A stretch of DNA of 64,000 nucleotides, from assembly GCF_000744105.1 (NCBI RefSeq), contig NZ_JQLH01000001.1:372001-436000 (forward strand), in the 5' to 3' direction. Under the pieces are notes generated by a model. It did no database searches, had not been told where the DNA came from, and was given only the letters and a program-made list of their open reading frames with translations. Shown piece after piece: positions 26,090-35,267 of this stretch (positions within the stretch are counted from its first letter, which is position 1; each line of letters begins with the position of its first letter). The DNA is from Maribacter forsetii DSM 18668. Lineage in GTDB: Bacteria; Bacteroidota; Bacteroidia; Flavobacteriales; Flavobacteriaceae. Both the position numbers and the translations under genes were made by a program.

Positions 26090-27544
26090 TTGTTAACAAG
26101 GTTTTCTCTTAGGACACGCATATTTGTATCAATGATTTTATTGGTCTTAATTGCATCTGTTTTAATATTTGGAATAACTGTTTATCAGTTTAGAGAAATA
26201 AATATAGATTACCATGAAAATAGAATGGAGCGTAAAGAGGAGCAGATACGTCAAAGTATTGATCTTGCCATTCAAAAAACAACTTACCCTGTTACTACAG
26301 AGAACCTTGATTTAATATTCAAAAATGAGATTTATGAGATTGCCGTAGTGCAAAACATGAATTTTAATATTTATAGCTTAGAAGGTGAATTAATAAAGAG
26401 TTCTCGTCCAAAATTTGCTAACGACTCTATTTCCATGTGTTTAGATGCTGAGGTGCTGAATAAATTAGAGGTGAGTCCTATTAAACGCTATGTGCGGGAG
26501 AATGCTTTGGCGGGCGATAAATATCAAGCATCTTTCACATATATCGCTGATCAAAAGTTTAAACCAATAGGTATATTAAACCTACCTTATTTTGAAGATA
26601 ACTCATTCAACGACCATGAATTAAAAGAATTTTTATGGCGATTACTAGGTGTATACTTGTTGATGTTACTTATGGCGATATCATTCGCATTTTTCATATC
26701 TAAATACATTACCCGTTCTTTAGAGACCATATCTACTATGATGGGTAGAACGAACTTAAGCAAGCAAAATAAAAAGATTTACATTGATAACCCTGGTGAG
26801 GAGATAGAGAAGTTGATTGCCGCTTATAATGGTATGATAGATGAATTGGGGCAAAGTGCCGTAAAATTGGCGCGTAGTGAGCGCGAGCAGGCTTGGCGGG
26901 AAATGGCAAAGCAAGTGGCACATGAGATCAAGAATCCGCTAACACCAATGCGACTTACTGTACAAAGCTTTGAACGTAAATTTGATCCGGAAGACCCGTT
27001 GATCCATGAAAAACTTAGAGAATACTCAGATACTTTAATTCAGCAAATAGATACTATGAGCAGCATAGCATCTGCGTTTTCTAATTTTGCCGAGATGCCT
27101 GCGCAACAGAATGAGACGCTGAACGTGGTTAAAATTGTAAAACTGGCTTTAGATATCTTTAATGAAGATTATATTCATTTCATTGCTGAGGAAGAGGAAA
27201 TAATTGCGAAATTAGATCGCACACAGTTAATACGTGTAGTAACCAATTTGGTAAAGAATGCTATTCAAGCAGTGCCAGATGTGGTATCTCCAAGAGTTTT
27301 GGTCAGTGTGGCATCTGAAGGTGATATGGTTAAAATATCTGTGGCAGATAATGGTTATGGTATTGAAAAGGATAATGAAGAAAAAATATTTGAACCTAAG
27401 TTTACCACTAAAACTAGTGGTATGGGGCTAGGATTAGGAATGGTAAAAAATATTGTGGAAACTTATAAGGGATCTATCAACTTTACGTCTCATTTAGGGA
27501 AGGGTACGGTTTTCTGTGTAAAGTTTCCCAGAGAAAATGTATAA
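26090..27544 (+). CDS. NtrY-like membrane sensor histidine kinase
   Basis: A 484-residue kinase starting at TTG 26090. An in-frame stop lies just upstream, and the first ATG would cut away the conserved LTRFSLRTRIFVSM start of the first membrane helix, so TTG is chosen. It has two membrane helices (about 11-32 and 182-204) around a periplasmic sensor region, a HAMP-like linker, HisKA with His278 in AKQVAHEIKNPLTPMRL, and HATPase motifs (NLVKNAIQAV, ADNGYGIE, GMGLGLGMVKNIVE). This is the NtrY/PilS type. No receiver protein is adjacent. The enoyl-CoA hydratase follows after 18 bases. Confidence 0.9.
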   Translation: MLTRFSLRTRIFVSMILLVLIASVLIFGITVYQFREINIDYHENRMERKEEQIRQSIDLAIQKTTYPVTTENLDLIFKNEIYEIAVVQNMNFNIYSLEGELIKSSRPKFANDSISMCLDAEVLNKLEVSPIKRYVRENALAGDKYQASFTYIADQKFKPIGILNLPYFEDNSFNDHELKEFLWRLLGVYLLMLLMAISFAFFISKYITRSLETISTMMGRTNLSKQNKKIYIDNPGEEIEKLIAAYNGMIDELGQSAVKLARSEREQAWREMAKQVAHEIKNPLTPMRLTVQSFERKFDPEDPLIHEKLREYSDTLIQQIDTMSSIASAFSNFAEMPAQQNETLNVVKIVKLALDIFNEDYIHFIAEEEEIIAKLDRTQLIRVVTNLVKNAIQAVPDVVSPRVLVSVASEGDMVKISVADNGYGIEKDNEEKIFEPKFTTKTSGMGLGLGMVKNIVETYKGSINFTSHLGKGTVFCVKFPRENV

Positions 27545-27562
27545 TTCAACAAATCAACAACA

Positions 27563-28345
27563 ATGTTATACGAAACGTTATTAATTAAAAAAGAGGATAC
27601 TACAGCAATTGTAACTATCAATCGCCCTACTAAATTAAATGCTTTGAATAAGCAAACCATAGGCGAACTACATGAAGCTTTTAAAGATTTGAAAAAAGAT
27701 GAGACCGTAAAGGCTATTATTTTGACCGGTAGTGGTGAAAAAGCATTTGTTGCCGGTGCAGATATTTCAGAATTTTCTGATTTCAGTGAAAAAGAAGGAA
27801 AAAAATTAGCGGCTAAGGGTCAGAAACAATTATTCGATTTTGTAGAAGACTTATCTAAACCTGTAATTGCAGCAGTTAACGGTTTTGCCTTAGGTGGCGG
27901 ATTAGAACTGGCAATGGCCTGTCATTTTAGAGTGGCAAGTGATAATGCCAAAATGGGACTGCCAGAGGTGTCTTTAGGTGTTATACCTGGTTACGGTGGT
28001 ACCCAACGTTTACCGCAATTAGTGGGGAAAGGAAGAGCTATGGAAATGATCATGACCGCAGGTATGATTTCTGCAGAACAGGCAAACGCTTATGGCTTGG
28101 TAAACCATGTTACTACGCAAGAAGAATTATTGCCATTGTGCCATAAAATTATCTCTAGAATAACCAATAACTCATCTGTAGCCATTTCACATGCAATAAA
28201 AGCAGTAAATGCTGGTTTTAAGAATACTGTAAATGGTTATGAGCAGGAAATTGAAGCTTTTGGTGCCTGTTTTGGAACAGATGATTTTACCGAAGGTACC
28301 ACTGCGTTTTTAGAGAAAAGAAAAGCAGAGTTTCCAGGTTCATGA
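27563..28345 (+). CDS. Enoyl-CoA hydratase/isomerase
   Basis: A 260-residue crotonase-fold enzyme. CoA/oxyanion motifs are VAGADISEF and NGFALGGGLELAMACHFRVAS, followed by MGLPEVSLGVIPGYGGTQRLP containing the catalytic glutamate region. It hydrates trans-2-enoyl-CoA in fatty-acid or amino-acid degradation; the sequence closely fits 3-hydroxybutyryl/short-chain enoyl-CoA hydratases, though the family also includes isomerases. It sits between a kinase and an exported protein with short gaps (18 and 17 bases), an odd operon mix. Confidence 0.93.
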   Translation: MLYETLLIKKEDTTAIVTINRPTKLNALNKQTIGELHEAFKDLKKDETVKAIILTGSGEKAFVAGADISEFSDFSEKEGKKLAAKGQKQLFDFVEDLSKPVIAAVNGFALGGGLELAMACHFRVASDNAKMGLPEVSLGVIPGYGGTQRLPQLVGKGRAMEMIMTAGMISAEQANAYGLVNHVTTQEELLPLCHKIISRITNNSSVAISHAIKAVNAGFKNTVNGYEQEIEAFGACFGTDDFTEGTTAFLEKRKAEFPGS

Positions 28346-28362
28346 CATAAACCAAACTGGTT

Positions 28363-29916
28363 ATGTTAAAACGTAGCGCTTTTTTATTTTTATTTCTTAT
28401 TAATGTTATAAGCTCCTTTGCTCAAGAAGAACTTGTATCCTATACTATTGGTGAAAAATTTCATGATAAATATAGATACTCTAACATGCTTGCCATCGCA
28501 GATGATGGTAGCGAAGGTACTGTTATAGTCCGTGCATATTATACAGGTATTGTATTAAGACCAAAAGGGTATTTTATTGAACATTATAATAAGGATTTAG
28601 AGCTAGTCTCTGAATATAATTATAAACTTAAAAATGCCAATTTCATAGACGCCTATGTTCGTAACGGGCAGGTTTATTTGTTGTTTTTAGAGTACAACTA
28701 TAATACTAGAAGTTATCAGTATGAAGTGCATAGAAGCCCGTTCTCTCAATTTCAGTTTACAAAAGAAACCCTGCTATCTATTGCCTCTGAGCCAGTAGAA
28801 CAGCCTTTAGATAGAAATTTCTATAATAGAAACTTCTCATCTGGCTTTACCACTTCTATTTTATTCAATGATGATAAATCGGCATTTGCCATAACTACAC
28901 ATTATAAGAAAAGAAAGATTGATCAACACACAATTCATGTATTCAATGCCAACTTAAACAAGTTAATGGAGCATGATTTTTCTGATGAGGTAGAAGAAAA
29001 GAATTATGCATTTGAAAATATTGCTTTTTCAAATGATTTGCAGAATGTGTATTTGGTAGGTAAGGCATATTTTAAAAAGAAACGTTTTAATGCTACGGAG
29101 CGTAAGTTTCAATACGAAATGATTCGAATTTCTAACAGCGATAGAAGCACTCAGTCATTTTATACTCCGGGTAAGTTTCCTGAATCTTTAAAACCTATTT
29201 TTAGAGGTGATGAATTGCTTTGTATCGGTTTTTATGCGGATAGAAAAGATAATCGTTATAATGGAATATCTTATTTCAACTTAGACCCGAAAACCCTAGA
29301 AATGAAGACTCAAAAATTTAACCAGTTTTCTGAGCAGTTTATGATGGATAAGTTTGGGCGTGAAGATGACAAGGCTATAAAAGATTTAGTGTTTAAAGGA
29401 ATGGATATCACTAATGAAGGCAATATTCTATTTAATGCTGAAGAGTACTTTACAAGTAAAAGTGTACAATCTAACTCTAGTGGCGGACGCGTTGCGGTAA
29501 CTAGATATCACCATAATGATATTATCAGTGCAAAATTGAGCTCCACTGGAGATTTAATTTGGGCAAGAAATATCAACAAGACAGAGGTAACACAGGGCGA
29601 TGGTGCTTATGCTTCTTATAGTGCTTACACAAAAAATAATACAACTTACTTTTTTATTAGTACGTCTTCAGAAAATCCGCAGCAGTTGAGTGAAGACCGT
29701 ATCATGTTCAAGCAAGGACTAAGTAGAAATAGAAATGTATTCTTAATTAGATTGGATGAAAACGGACATATGAAATACAACAAGGTTATTGACGATACAG
29801 AAGCTCGTTTGCCTTTGATGGTATCTGTACCTTATATTGATAGACAGAACGATGAATTAATGTTCTACGCAAAAAGAGGAACCAAAAAACAATTGGTTCA
29901 AGTGGGTGTTAAATAA
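28363..29916 (+). CDS. Exported protein of unknown function, 517 residues
   Basis: Begins with a clear signal peptide (LKRSAFLFLFLINVISSFAQ). The mature part is rich in beta-strand and aromatic residues with repeated strand-turn patterns (VYLVGKAYFKKKRF, LLCIGFYADRKDNRY, GDLIWARNINKTEV, ELMFYAKRGTKK), consistent with a propeller-like or other all-beta periplasmic protein. I do not recognise a named family. It follows the enoyl-CoA hydratase by 17 bases and is closed by a hairpin at 29926-29959. Confidence 0.8.
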   Translation: MLKRSAFLFLFLINVISSFAQEELVSYTIGEKFHDKYRYSNMLAIADDGSEGTVIVRAYYTGIVLRPKGYFIEHYNKDLELVSEYNYKLKNANFIDAYVRNGQVYLLFLEYNYNTRSYQYEVHRSPFSQFQFTKETLLSIASEPVEQPLDRNFYNRNFSSGFTTSILFNDDKSAFAITTHYKKRKIDQHTIHVFNANLNKLMEHDFSDEVEEKNYAFENIAFSNDLQNVYLVGKAYFKKKRFNATERKFQYEMIRISNSDRSTQSFYTPGKFPESLKPIFRGDELLCIGFYADRKDNRYNGISYFNLDPKTLEMKTQKFNQFSEQFMMDKFGREDDKAIKDLVFKGMDITNEGNILFNAEEYFTSKSVQSNSSGGRVAVTRYHHNDIISAKLSSTGDLIWARNINKTEVTQGDGAYASYSAYTKNNTTYFFISTSSENPQQLSEDRIMFKQGLSRNRNVFLIRLDENGHMKYNKVIDDTEARLPLMVSVPYIDRQNDELMFYAKRGTKKQLVQVGVK

Positions 29917-29925
29917 ATAAAATAT

Positions 29926-29959
29926 TAGGATTTATTCCATAATTTTGGAATAAATCCTA
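29926..29959 (+). terminator. 14-bp perfect hairpin touching the next start codon
   Basis: TAGGATTTATTCCA (29926-29939) pairs with TGGAATAAATCCTA (29946-29959) over a 6-base loop and is followed only by TTTA before the ATG at 29964. It ends the upstream gene and also covers the ribosome-binding region of the radical SAM gene, so it could act as an attenuator. Confidence 0.6.
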
Positions 29960-29963
29960 TTTA

Positions 29964-31037
29964 ATGAAATACAATTCTTCGGTTAAAGGAAGAGGTGCCC
30001 AGAAAAATACTAGCAATAAATTTTCTGCATATAGTTATGAAACTAGAGATGATTTTCTCGAATTCTGCCGAGTAGAAGGCGAAGTTGCTGATAGAAATAA
30101 AACCCAATACATACCTATATTTCCAAAAACGATAGTGAATAAAGTAACCAGTCCAGACGTTGGTATGAGTTATTCCATGAACATGTACCAAGGTTGTGAG
30201 CATGGTTGTATATACTGTTATGCCAGAAATGCACATGAATTTTGGGGATATAGTGCAGGATTGGATTTTGAACGAAAAATTCTGATAAAACACGATGCGC
30301 CTAAGCTGTTAGAAGCTAAATTAAGAAGTAAAAGTTGGAAGGCGTGTACCATAGTCATGTCCGGTAATACAGATTGTTATCAACCTGTAGAAAAGCAGTT
30401 TGAACTAACTAGAAAGTGTTTAGAGGTATTCTTAAAATATAGGCATCCGGTGGGCATCATAACAAAAAACGCATTGATTTTGCGCGATTTGGATATTTTA
30501 AAAGAACTTAATGAATACGGATTAATAGGTGTAAACATTTCTGTTACCTCCTTATCCGAAGAAACAAGAAGAATTTTAGAACCTAGAACTACTACAATTA
30601 AAAAACGGCTTGAAGCTATACGTATTTTATCTGAAAACGGTATACCGGTCAATGCTATGTTGGCACCAATTATACCAGGAATAAATAGTCATGAGATTTT
30701 GAAATTGGCTAAAGCGGTTTCAGAAAATGGTGCCTTGTCTATGGCATTCACGGTAGTTAGATTAAACGGAGCAATTGGCGAGATTTTTACTGATTGGATT
30801 CATAGAACATTACCTGACAAGGCAGATAAAGTTCTGAACCAAATTAAAAATTGCCATGGTGGTAATCTAAACGACAGTAGATTTGGTGTAAGAAGCAAGG
30901 GCGACGGTAAAATTGCTACTCAAATCCATGATATGGTTCGTTTGGCGAAGAGAACATATTTTAAAGATAAATCTTTTCCCAAATTAAATACCAGTCTACA
31001 CGAATCATATAAAGACGGACAGCTAAAACTATTCTAA
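29964..31037 (+). CDS. PA0069-family radical SAM protein
   Basis: A 357-residue SPASM-less radical SAM protein. KGRGAQ near the N-terminus and the [4Fe-4S] motif C-x3-C-x2-C in YQGCEHGCIYCYARNAHEFWG define the PA0069/SplB-related subgroup. The downstream KIVMSGNTDCYQP-like stretch and the IITKNALILRD and NAMLAPIIPGIN segments match. The reaction is not known for this group. The only workable start is the ATG 4 bases after the hairpin: upstream in frame a stop is met within the hairpin region. Confidence 0.9.
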   Translation: MKYNSSVKGRGAQKNTSNKFSAYSYETRDDFLEFCRVEGEVADRNKTQYIPIFPKTIVNKVTSPDVGMSYSMNMYQGCEHGCIYCYARNAHEFWGYSAGLDFERKILIKHDAPKLLEAKLRSKSWKACTIVMSGNTDCYQPVEKQFELTRKCLEVFLKYRHPVGIITKNALILRDLDILKELNEYGLIGVNISVTSLSEETRRILEPRTTTIKKRLEAIRILSENGIPVNAMLAPIIPGINSHEILKLAKAVSENGALSMAFTVVRLNGAIGEIFTDWIHRTLPDKADKVLNQIKNCHGGNLNDSRFGVRSKGDGKIATQIHDMVRLAKRTYFKDKSFPKLNTSLHESYKDGQLKLF

Positions 31038-31039
31038 GG

Positions 31040-31474
31040 TTAATCTGTTTTACGTGGGTGTATAGATTGTCCAACCAATTTCCAATCGCCATCTATTTTT
31101 TCTAGAATACGTATTTCATAGGTGTAGCTGGTAATACCGTCTGCAGTGGTAGATTCTTCGTCATGACTTACCCACGCATGGTTTTCAGCAATATTCATTT
31201 TGTAATTAGAATTTTTAGAAGTGCCGCCTTTACCTACCATGTTTTTTGGAGGATTGATCATCATGATTGGTGGTACATCAATACTATTTCCATCTGCCAT
31301 GGAAACAAATATTCTACTGTAAGGCTTTATAGACCAACAAGAGGCATGTGCTTCTATATCTCCTGATCGCCAATTAGAAGATTCTTTCTCTAAAAGTGAA
31401 ATAATAGCTTCTTCCTGAGTTTGTGAGTAACCTAAGTTAATAGTAAGAAGAAGTAATAGAAAAAGATTTTTCAT
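31040..31474 (-). CDS. Exported NTF2/SnoaL-like domain protein
   Basis: 144 residues with a signal peptide (KNLFLLLLLTINLGYSQ). An NTF2-like cone fold is suggested by the start TQEEAIISLLEKESSNWRSGD, then WSIKPYSRIFV, NHAWVSHDEES and the end strand IRILEKIDGDWKLVGQSIHP, the common DUF4440/SnoaL pattern. Such domains bind small molecules or act as enzymes; no specific role can be given. Its stop lies 2 bases after the convergent radical SAM stop. Confidence 0.75.
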   Translation of the reverse strand: MKNLFLLLLLTINLGYSQTQEEAIISLLEKESSNWRSGDIEAHASCWSIKPYSRIFVSMADGNSIDVPPIMMINPPKNMVGKGGTSKNSNYKMNIAENHAWVSHDEESTTADGITSYTYEIRILEKIDGDWKLVGQSIHPRKTD

Positions 31475-31754
31475 ATGATATTTTATTTAGATTATTTGAA
31501 ATAGACTTAGTATCTCTATTTCCTCGATTATTAATATAACTGTATGAAAGCTAGTTAAATATTGCATATAAGTCAAAAAATTGTGGTTTTGAATTAGTTA
31601 ATCAAATTAAAAAAGTGTGTAATAGTAAGGGGTAAAAATTTTCTTTAGAAAGTTTTGTTAAAATAAAATCCAAAAGGTAATTCTAAGCGTAGATAGCACA
31701 AGAAATAAATATTTAGAACTATTTATATAAACCAAGAACACTACCAAAGAAAAT

Positions 31755-33158
31755 ATGAAAACTTTAAAAAATAATACCGAGAAAACAGAGAAGAAAGGAT
31801 TCTTCTCTAGAATGAAACATTTAATTGAAAATGCCAATGCATGGGGTGTTTTTGTAATGGGTAGCACATTTGTAATGATGTTTGGATCTGCTTACCTAGC
31901 ATATATTTTACAAAACGATTTTACACAACTACATTTAGAGAGAAGAAGTTCAATGATCGGATTTATATTCATGGTCGTTGCTGCTGCTTTTTTTCTCTTT
32001 AAATTGAGTTTCTTTATTTACACCTTCATAAGATTTTTAAAATATAAAGCAATACCGTCTGTATCTGATGAAGAGTTGCCAACGGTTACGGTTATCGTTC
32101 CTGCTTACAACGAGGGAAAACAAGTGTGGGCAACCTTAAAGAGTTTAGCGGAAAGTGATTATCCAGAAGATAAAATTCAATTATTGGCTATTGACGATGG
32201 TAGTAAAGATGATACTTGGACTTGGATGCAAGAAGCTAAAAAGGAATTGGGTAACAGAGTTTCTATTTGTCAACAACCTAAAAACATGGGTAAGCGTCAC
32301 GCATTGTACAGAGGTTTTAATGAAGGTACAGGTGAGATATTTGTAACGGTTGATAGTGATTCTATCGTTGATAAAGATACTTTAAGAAATTTAGTAAGTC
32401 CGTTTATTGTTGATGAGAACTGTGGTGCGGTAGCAGGTAATATTCGTGTTCTTAATAATAAGAAAGAGATTTTGCCTAAAATGTTAGACGTGAGTTTTGC
32501 ACTTAGTTTTGAGTTCGTTCGTTCTTCTGAAAGTACGTTGAATTCAGTATTATGTACACCAGGTGCTTTAGCGGCTTACCGAGCTACTGCGGTATTTGGT
32601 TGTTTAGATGAGTGGATCAATCAAACTTTTATGGGTCAAGCTTCAGATATAGGTGAAGATAGAGCAATGACGAACATGATTTTAAAGCAAGGCTTCCACG
32701 TATTGTTTCAAAGAAATGCATTTGCGTACACTAACGTCCCTGAAAAATATAAAGGTCTTTACAAGATGTTTATTAGATGGGGTAGAAGTAATGTACGTGA
32801 GAACATTCAAATGTCTAAGTATGTATTTACGAACTTTAGAAAAGGACCTAAGTCGGGTACTAGATTATTGTTCTTTAGCCAATTCTCAAGAATTGTATTA
32901 TGTTACCCATTTGTGTTATTTATGTTAATATTTGTTTTCACGCATCCATTACTATTCTTAAGTTCTACTTTCGTTAGTATATTGGTCTTGTCAACTTTTC
33001 CGGTATTGTTCTATGCTAAAAGATACTCGCTATCAGAATCTATTTGGGCATATTCATACAGTGTATTGTTCACATTCGGTCTATTCTGGATTACACCATA
33101 TGCTATTGCTACGGCAAGTAGAAGCGGTTGGTTGACTAGAGAGTTGCCGCAGAAATAA
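31755..33158 (+). CDS. Family 2 glycosyltransferase, processive (NodC/hyaluronan-synthase-like)
   Basis: 467 residues. Two N-terminal membrane helices precede the GT2 core: PTVTVIVPAYNEGKQ, the UDP-binding LAIDDGSKDDT, the metal-binding VTVDSDSIVD, the acceptor-site IGEDRAMTN, and RWGRSN, which stands in the place of the QxxRW box of processive synthases. Membrane helices follow at the C-terminus (FVLFMLIFVFTHPLLFLSS and others). It probably polymerises an exported polysaccharide or adds sugars at the membrane. A monocistronic unit with its own terminator. The 280 bases upstream hold nothing recognisable. Confidence 0.88.
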   Translation: MKTLKNNTEKTEKKGFFSRMKHLIENANAWGVFVMGSTFVMMFGSAYLAYILQNDFTQLHLERRSSMIGFIFMVVAAAFFLFKLSFFIYTFIRFLKYKAIPSVSDEELPTVTVIVPAYNEGKQVWATLKSLAESDYPEDKIQLLAIDDGSKDDTWTWMQEAKKELGNRVSICQQPKNMGKRHALYRGFNEGTGEIFVTVDSDSIVDKDTLRNLVSPFIVDENCGAVAGNIRVLNNKKEILPKMLDVSFALSFEFVRSSESTLNSVLCTPGALAAYRATAVFGCLDEWINQTFMGQASDIGEDRAMTNMILKQGFHVLFQRNAFAYTNVPEKYKGLYKMFIRWGRSNVRENIQMSKYVFTNFRKGPKSGTRLLFFSQFSRIVLCYPFVLFMLIFVFTHPLLFLSSTFVSILVLSTFPVLFYAKRYSLSESIWAYSYSVLFTFGLFWITPYAIATASRSGWLTRELPQK

Positions 33159-33176
33159 TTGTAAAGGAAATAAAAT

Positions 33177-33212
33177 AAAAAAGGGTCTCAATGCATGTTG
33201 AGACCCTTTTTT
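33177..33212. terminator. Bidirectional intrinsic terminator
   Basis: AAAAAAGGGTCTCAA and TTGAGACCCTTTTTT form a perfect 15-bp stem with a 6-base loop. T-runs are present on both strands. It lies between the convergent GT2 and HD-hydrolase genes. Confidence 0.92.
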
Positions 33213-33233
33213 AATGGTTTGAAGTTGTTGAAT

Positions 33234-33911
33234 CTAACTTAAATTCTTTAAAGGACTCCACTCTTGATAAAATTGTTCTAGAAAATCAATCATGTATTGG
33301 TGTCGCTCTTCTGCCAATCGTTTTCCGGTTTCGGTATTCATTTTATCCTTGAGAAGCAAAAGCTTTTCGTAAAAATGATTTAGTGTTGGTGCAGATGATT
33401 TTTTGTACTCTTCTTTGGTCATCTCTAGGTTAGGCGGTATACTTGGGTCATAGAGTGCTCTATTTTTAAACCCGCCATAGTTGAATGCTCTTGCAATACC
33501 TATAGCGCCAATAGCATCTAAACGGTCGGCATCTTGTACAACTTTTAATTCTTTAGAAGAAAATAGCTTCTTTTTCATTTTGCCGTCTGTTAAACCGGCT
33601 TTAAAAGAACTGTATTTGATAATATTAGTGACATGGTTGATGGTTCTTTTAGGTACACCAAGACTCAGTAAAAAATCTTCTGCCATTTTCGGTCCTAAAG
33701 ATTCATCGCCATCATTAAACTTAGCATCAGCAATATCATGTAGTAGGGCGCCCAAACTTACTACCAGAATATTTACATCTTCTTCCTTTGCAATGAGCAT
33801 AGTATTGTTGAAAACGCGTTGAATGTGAAACCAGTCATGACCTCCCTCTGCATTTTTTAAAGTTTCTTTTACAAAGGTTATGGTTTCTTCTATTATTTCT
33901 GAGTTGGTCAT
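33234..33911 (-). CDS. HD-domain phosphohydrolase
   Basis: 225 residues. The HD metal-site signature is GHDWFHIQRVFN (first His), LLHDIADAKF (His-Asp pair) and VVQDADRLDAIGAIGIARAF (last Asp). It belongs to the YedJ/YpgQ-like uncharacterised HD group, which hydrolyses nucleotides or other phosphates. Overlaps the plsC stop by 4 bases (ATGA), so the two are translationally coupled. Substrate unknown. Confidence 0.88.
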   Translation of the reverse strand: MTNSEIIEETITFVKETLKNAEGGHDWFHIQRVFNNTMLIAKEEDVNILVVSLGALLHDIADAKFNDGDESLGPKMAEDFLLSLGVPKRTINHVTNIIKYSSFKAGLTDGKMKKKLFSSKELKVVQDADRLDAIGAIGIARAFNYGGFKNRALYDPSIPPNLEMTKEEYKKSSAPTLNHFYEKLLLLKDKMNTETGKRLAEERHQYMIDFLEQFYQEWSPLKNLS

Positions 33912-34645
33912 TTAAAGGAATTTATACCGCTTACCACGGATGCTTCAATTTGTTTGATAAGGTCGTCTAAATTTCCGTTGTTTTCAATAGGCTGTTGTAT
34001 ATCTAAACGTACATTAGCACCTAAGCCCATTGGAAATTGCCCAAAGCGAACCAATTTCCACGAATTATTGATACTTATAGGAACAATCAGGGCAGAAGGA
34101 GCTTTTTTAAGCAGCATTTTAAGTCCCATTGGCTTAAATGGTTTTGGGTGTCCATCTCTACTTCTGGTCCCTTCCGGAAAAATAACTGCGCTTCTTTTAT
34201 GCTTCTCAATATAGGTGCCCAATTTACCAATTTGCATAATTGCTGACTTGCCATCTTTTCTGTCTATAAGAACGGAACCACCGTGAACGAGGTTAAAAGA
34301 TACGCTGGGTATGCCTTTGCCCAGTTCTTTTTTGCTAACAAACTTTGGGTGGTGTTTGCGCATATACCAGATTAACGGAGGAATATCATACATACTCTGG
34401 TGATTGGTGACAATAATTAAAGGTCTATCTGTAGGTAAATCAAAATTATTGGTGAAGTTGTACGTAGTACCCAAAATATTGGTACTTCGCATTAGACAAA
34501 AGTTTAATTTACTAACAGCGGGCTTTAAACCGTTGTAACCAAATATTTTAAAACCTAGCCATTGAATGGGATGAAATATCCCAAGGCATAGACCAAATGC
34601 TAAGAAAAAAATGGGTGACAATATATAGGAAAGCGATTTCTGCAT
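33908..34645 (-). CDS. plsC: 1-acyl-sn-glycerol-3-phosphate acyltransferase (PlsC type)
   Basis: A 245-residue membrane enzyme that makes phosphatidic acid from lysophosphatidate. One N-terminal membrane helix (ILSPIFFLAFGLCLGIF) is followed by the acyltransferase block I (IVTNHQSMYDIPPL, with the H-x4-D catalytic dyad), block II (GGSVLIDRKDG), block III (VIFPEGTRSRDG) and block IV (LIVPISINNSWK). Its start lies only 11 bases after the terminator that closes the bacilliredoxin gene, so the promoter must lie in or before that hairpin, or it depends on read-through. Confidence 0.9.
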   Translation of the reverse strand: MQKSLSYILSPIFFLAFGLCLGIFHPIQWLGFKIFGYNGLKPAVSKLNFCLMRSTNILGTTYNFTNNFDLPTDRPLIIVTNHQSMYDIPPLIWYMRKHHPKFVSKKELGKGIPSVSFNLVHGGSVLIDRKDGKSAIMQIGKLGTYIEKHKRSAVIFPEGTRSRDGHPKPFKPMGLKMLLKKAPSALIVPISINNSWKLVRFGQFPMGLGANVRLDIQQPIENNGNLDDLIKQIEASVVSGINSFK

Positions 34646-34656
34646 TCTACAAAAAT

Positions 34657-34685
34657 AAAAAACCGCTCAATTAGAGCGGTTTTTT
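34657..34685 (-). terminator. Intrinsic terminator of the bacilliredoxin gene
   Basis: AAAAAACCGCTC pairs with GAGCGGTTTTTT over a 5-base loop; T-runs are present on either strand. On the minus strand it follows the bacilliredoxin gene and immediately precedes plsC. Confidence 0.88.
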
Positions 34686-34726
34686 AATCCTATTATTTTT
34701 GTTTGAAAATAATCGAAACAATAAAT

Positions 34727-35137
34727 TTAGCAGAACTCGTCGTAAGCCTGTGCTAAATTCTGAGCAATCATTTCAGCTGGTCTCCCTTCAATATGGTGAC
34801 GTTCTATCATATGAACCAATTCACCATCTTTGAACAATGCCATAGAAGGAGAAGAAGGAGGAAAAGGAACCATAAGGTTTCTTGCCGCATCAACAGCTTC
34901 TTTATCTACACCTGCAAATACAGTAACTGCATGGTCAGGTTTTTTATCGTTCTGCAAGCTCATTTTGGCAGCAGGTCTTGCGTTTGCCGCTGCACAACCA
35001 CAAACAGAATTTACAACAACTAAAGTTGTTCCTTCTTTATTGATGGCATTTGCAACTGCATCTGCTGTATATAATTCTTCAAATCCGGCAGAAGCCAGAT
35101 CATCTCTCATTGGTTTTACTAATTCCGCAGGGTACAT
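34727..35137 (-). CDS. BrxA/BrxB-family bacilliredoxin
   Basis: 136 residues, YphP/YqiW family. The redox motif is Cys46-Gly-Cys48 in VNSVCGCAAANARPA, followed by DHAVTVFAGVDKEAVDAAR and the PFPPSSPSMALF segment. These proteins remove bacillithiol from proteins or act as thiol isomerases in the cytoplasm. Single gene with its own terminator. Confidence 0.92.
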   Translation of the reverse strand: MYPAELVKPMRDDLASAGFEELYTADAVANAINKEGTTLVVVNSVCGCAAANARPAAKMSLQNDKKPDHAVTVFAGVDKEAVDAARNLMVPFPPSSPSMALFKDGELVHMIERHHIEGRPAEMIAQNLAQAYDEFC

Positions 35138-35240
35138 ATTCTTAATGTTTTAATTAAACTATTACAAAGATAATCAATTAGTCGCAGCACTGCTTAAGAC
35201 CTTAACTTTTCATTGGCCTAACTTTCTATTCGTAATATTT

Positions 35241-35248
35241 TATCTTTG
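35241..35248 (+). promoter_or_regulatory. Candidate -7 box for the TerB-DnaJ gene
   Basis: TATCTTTG matches TAnnTTTG exactly, 19 bases before the ATG at 35268. The nearest TTG is 25 bases upstream, slightly long. Confidence 0.35.
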
Positions 35249-35267
35249 GCAAAATTGAGCATACGAA

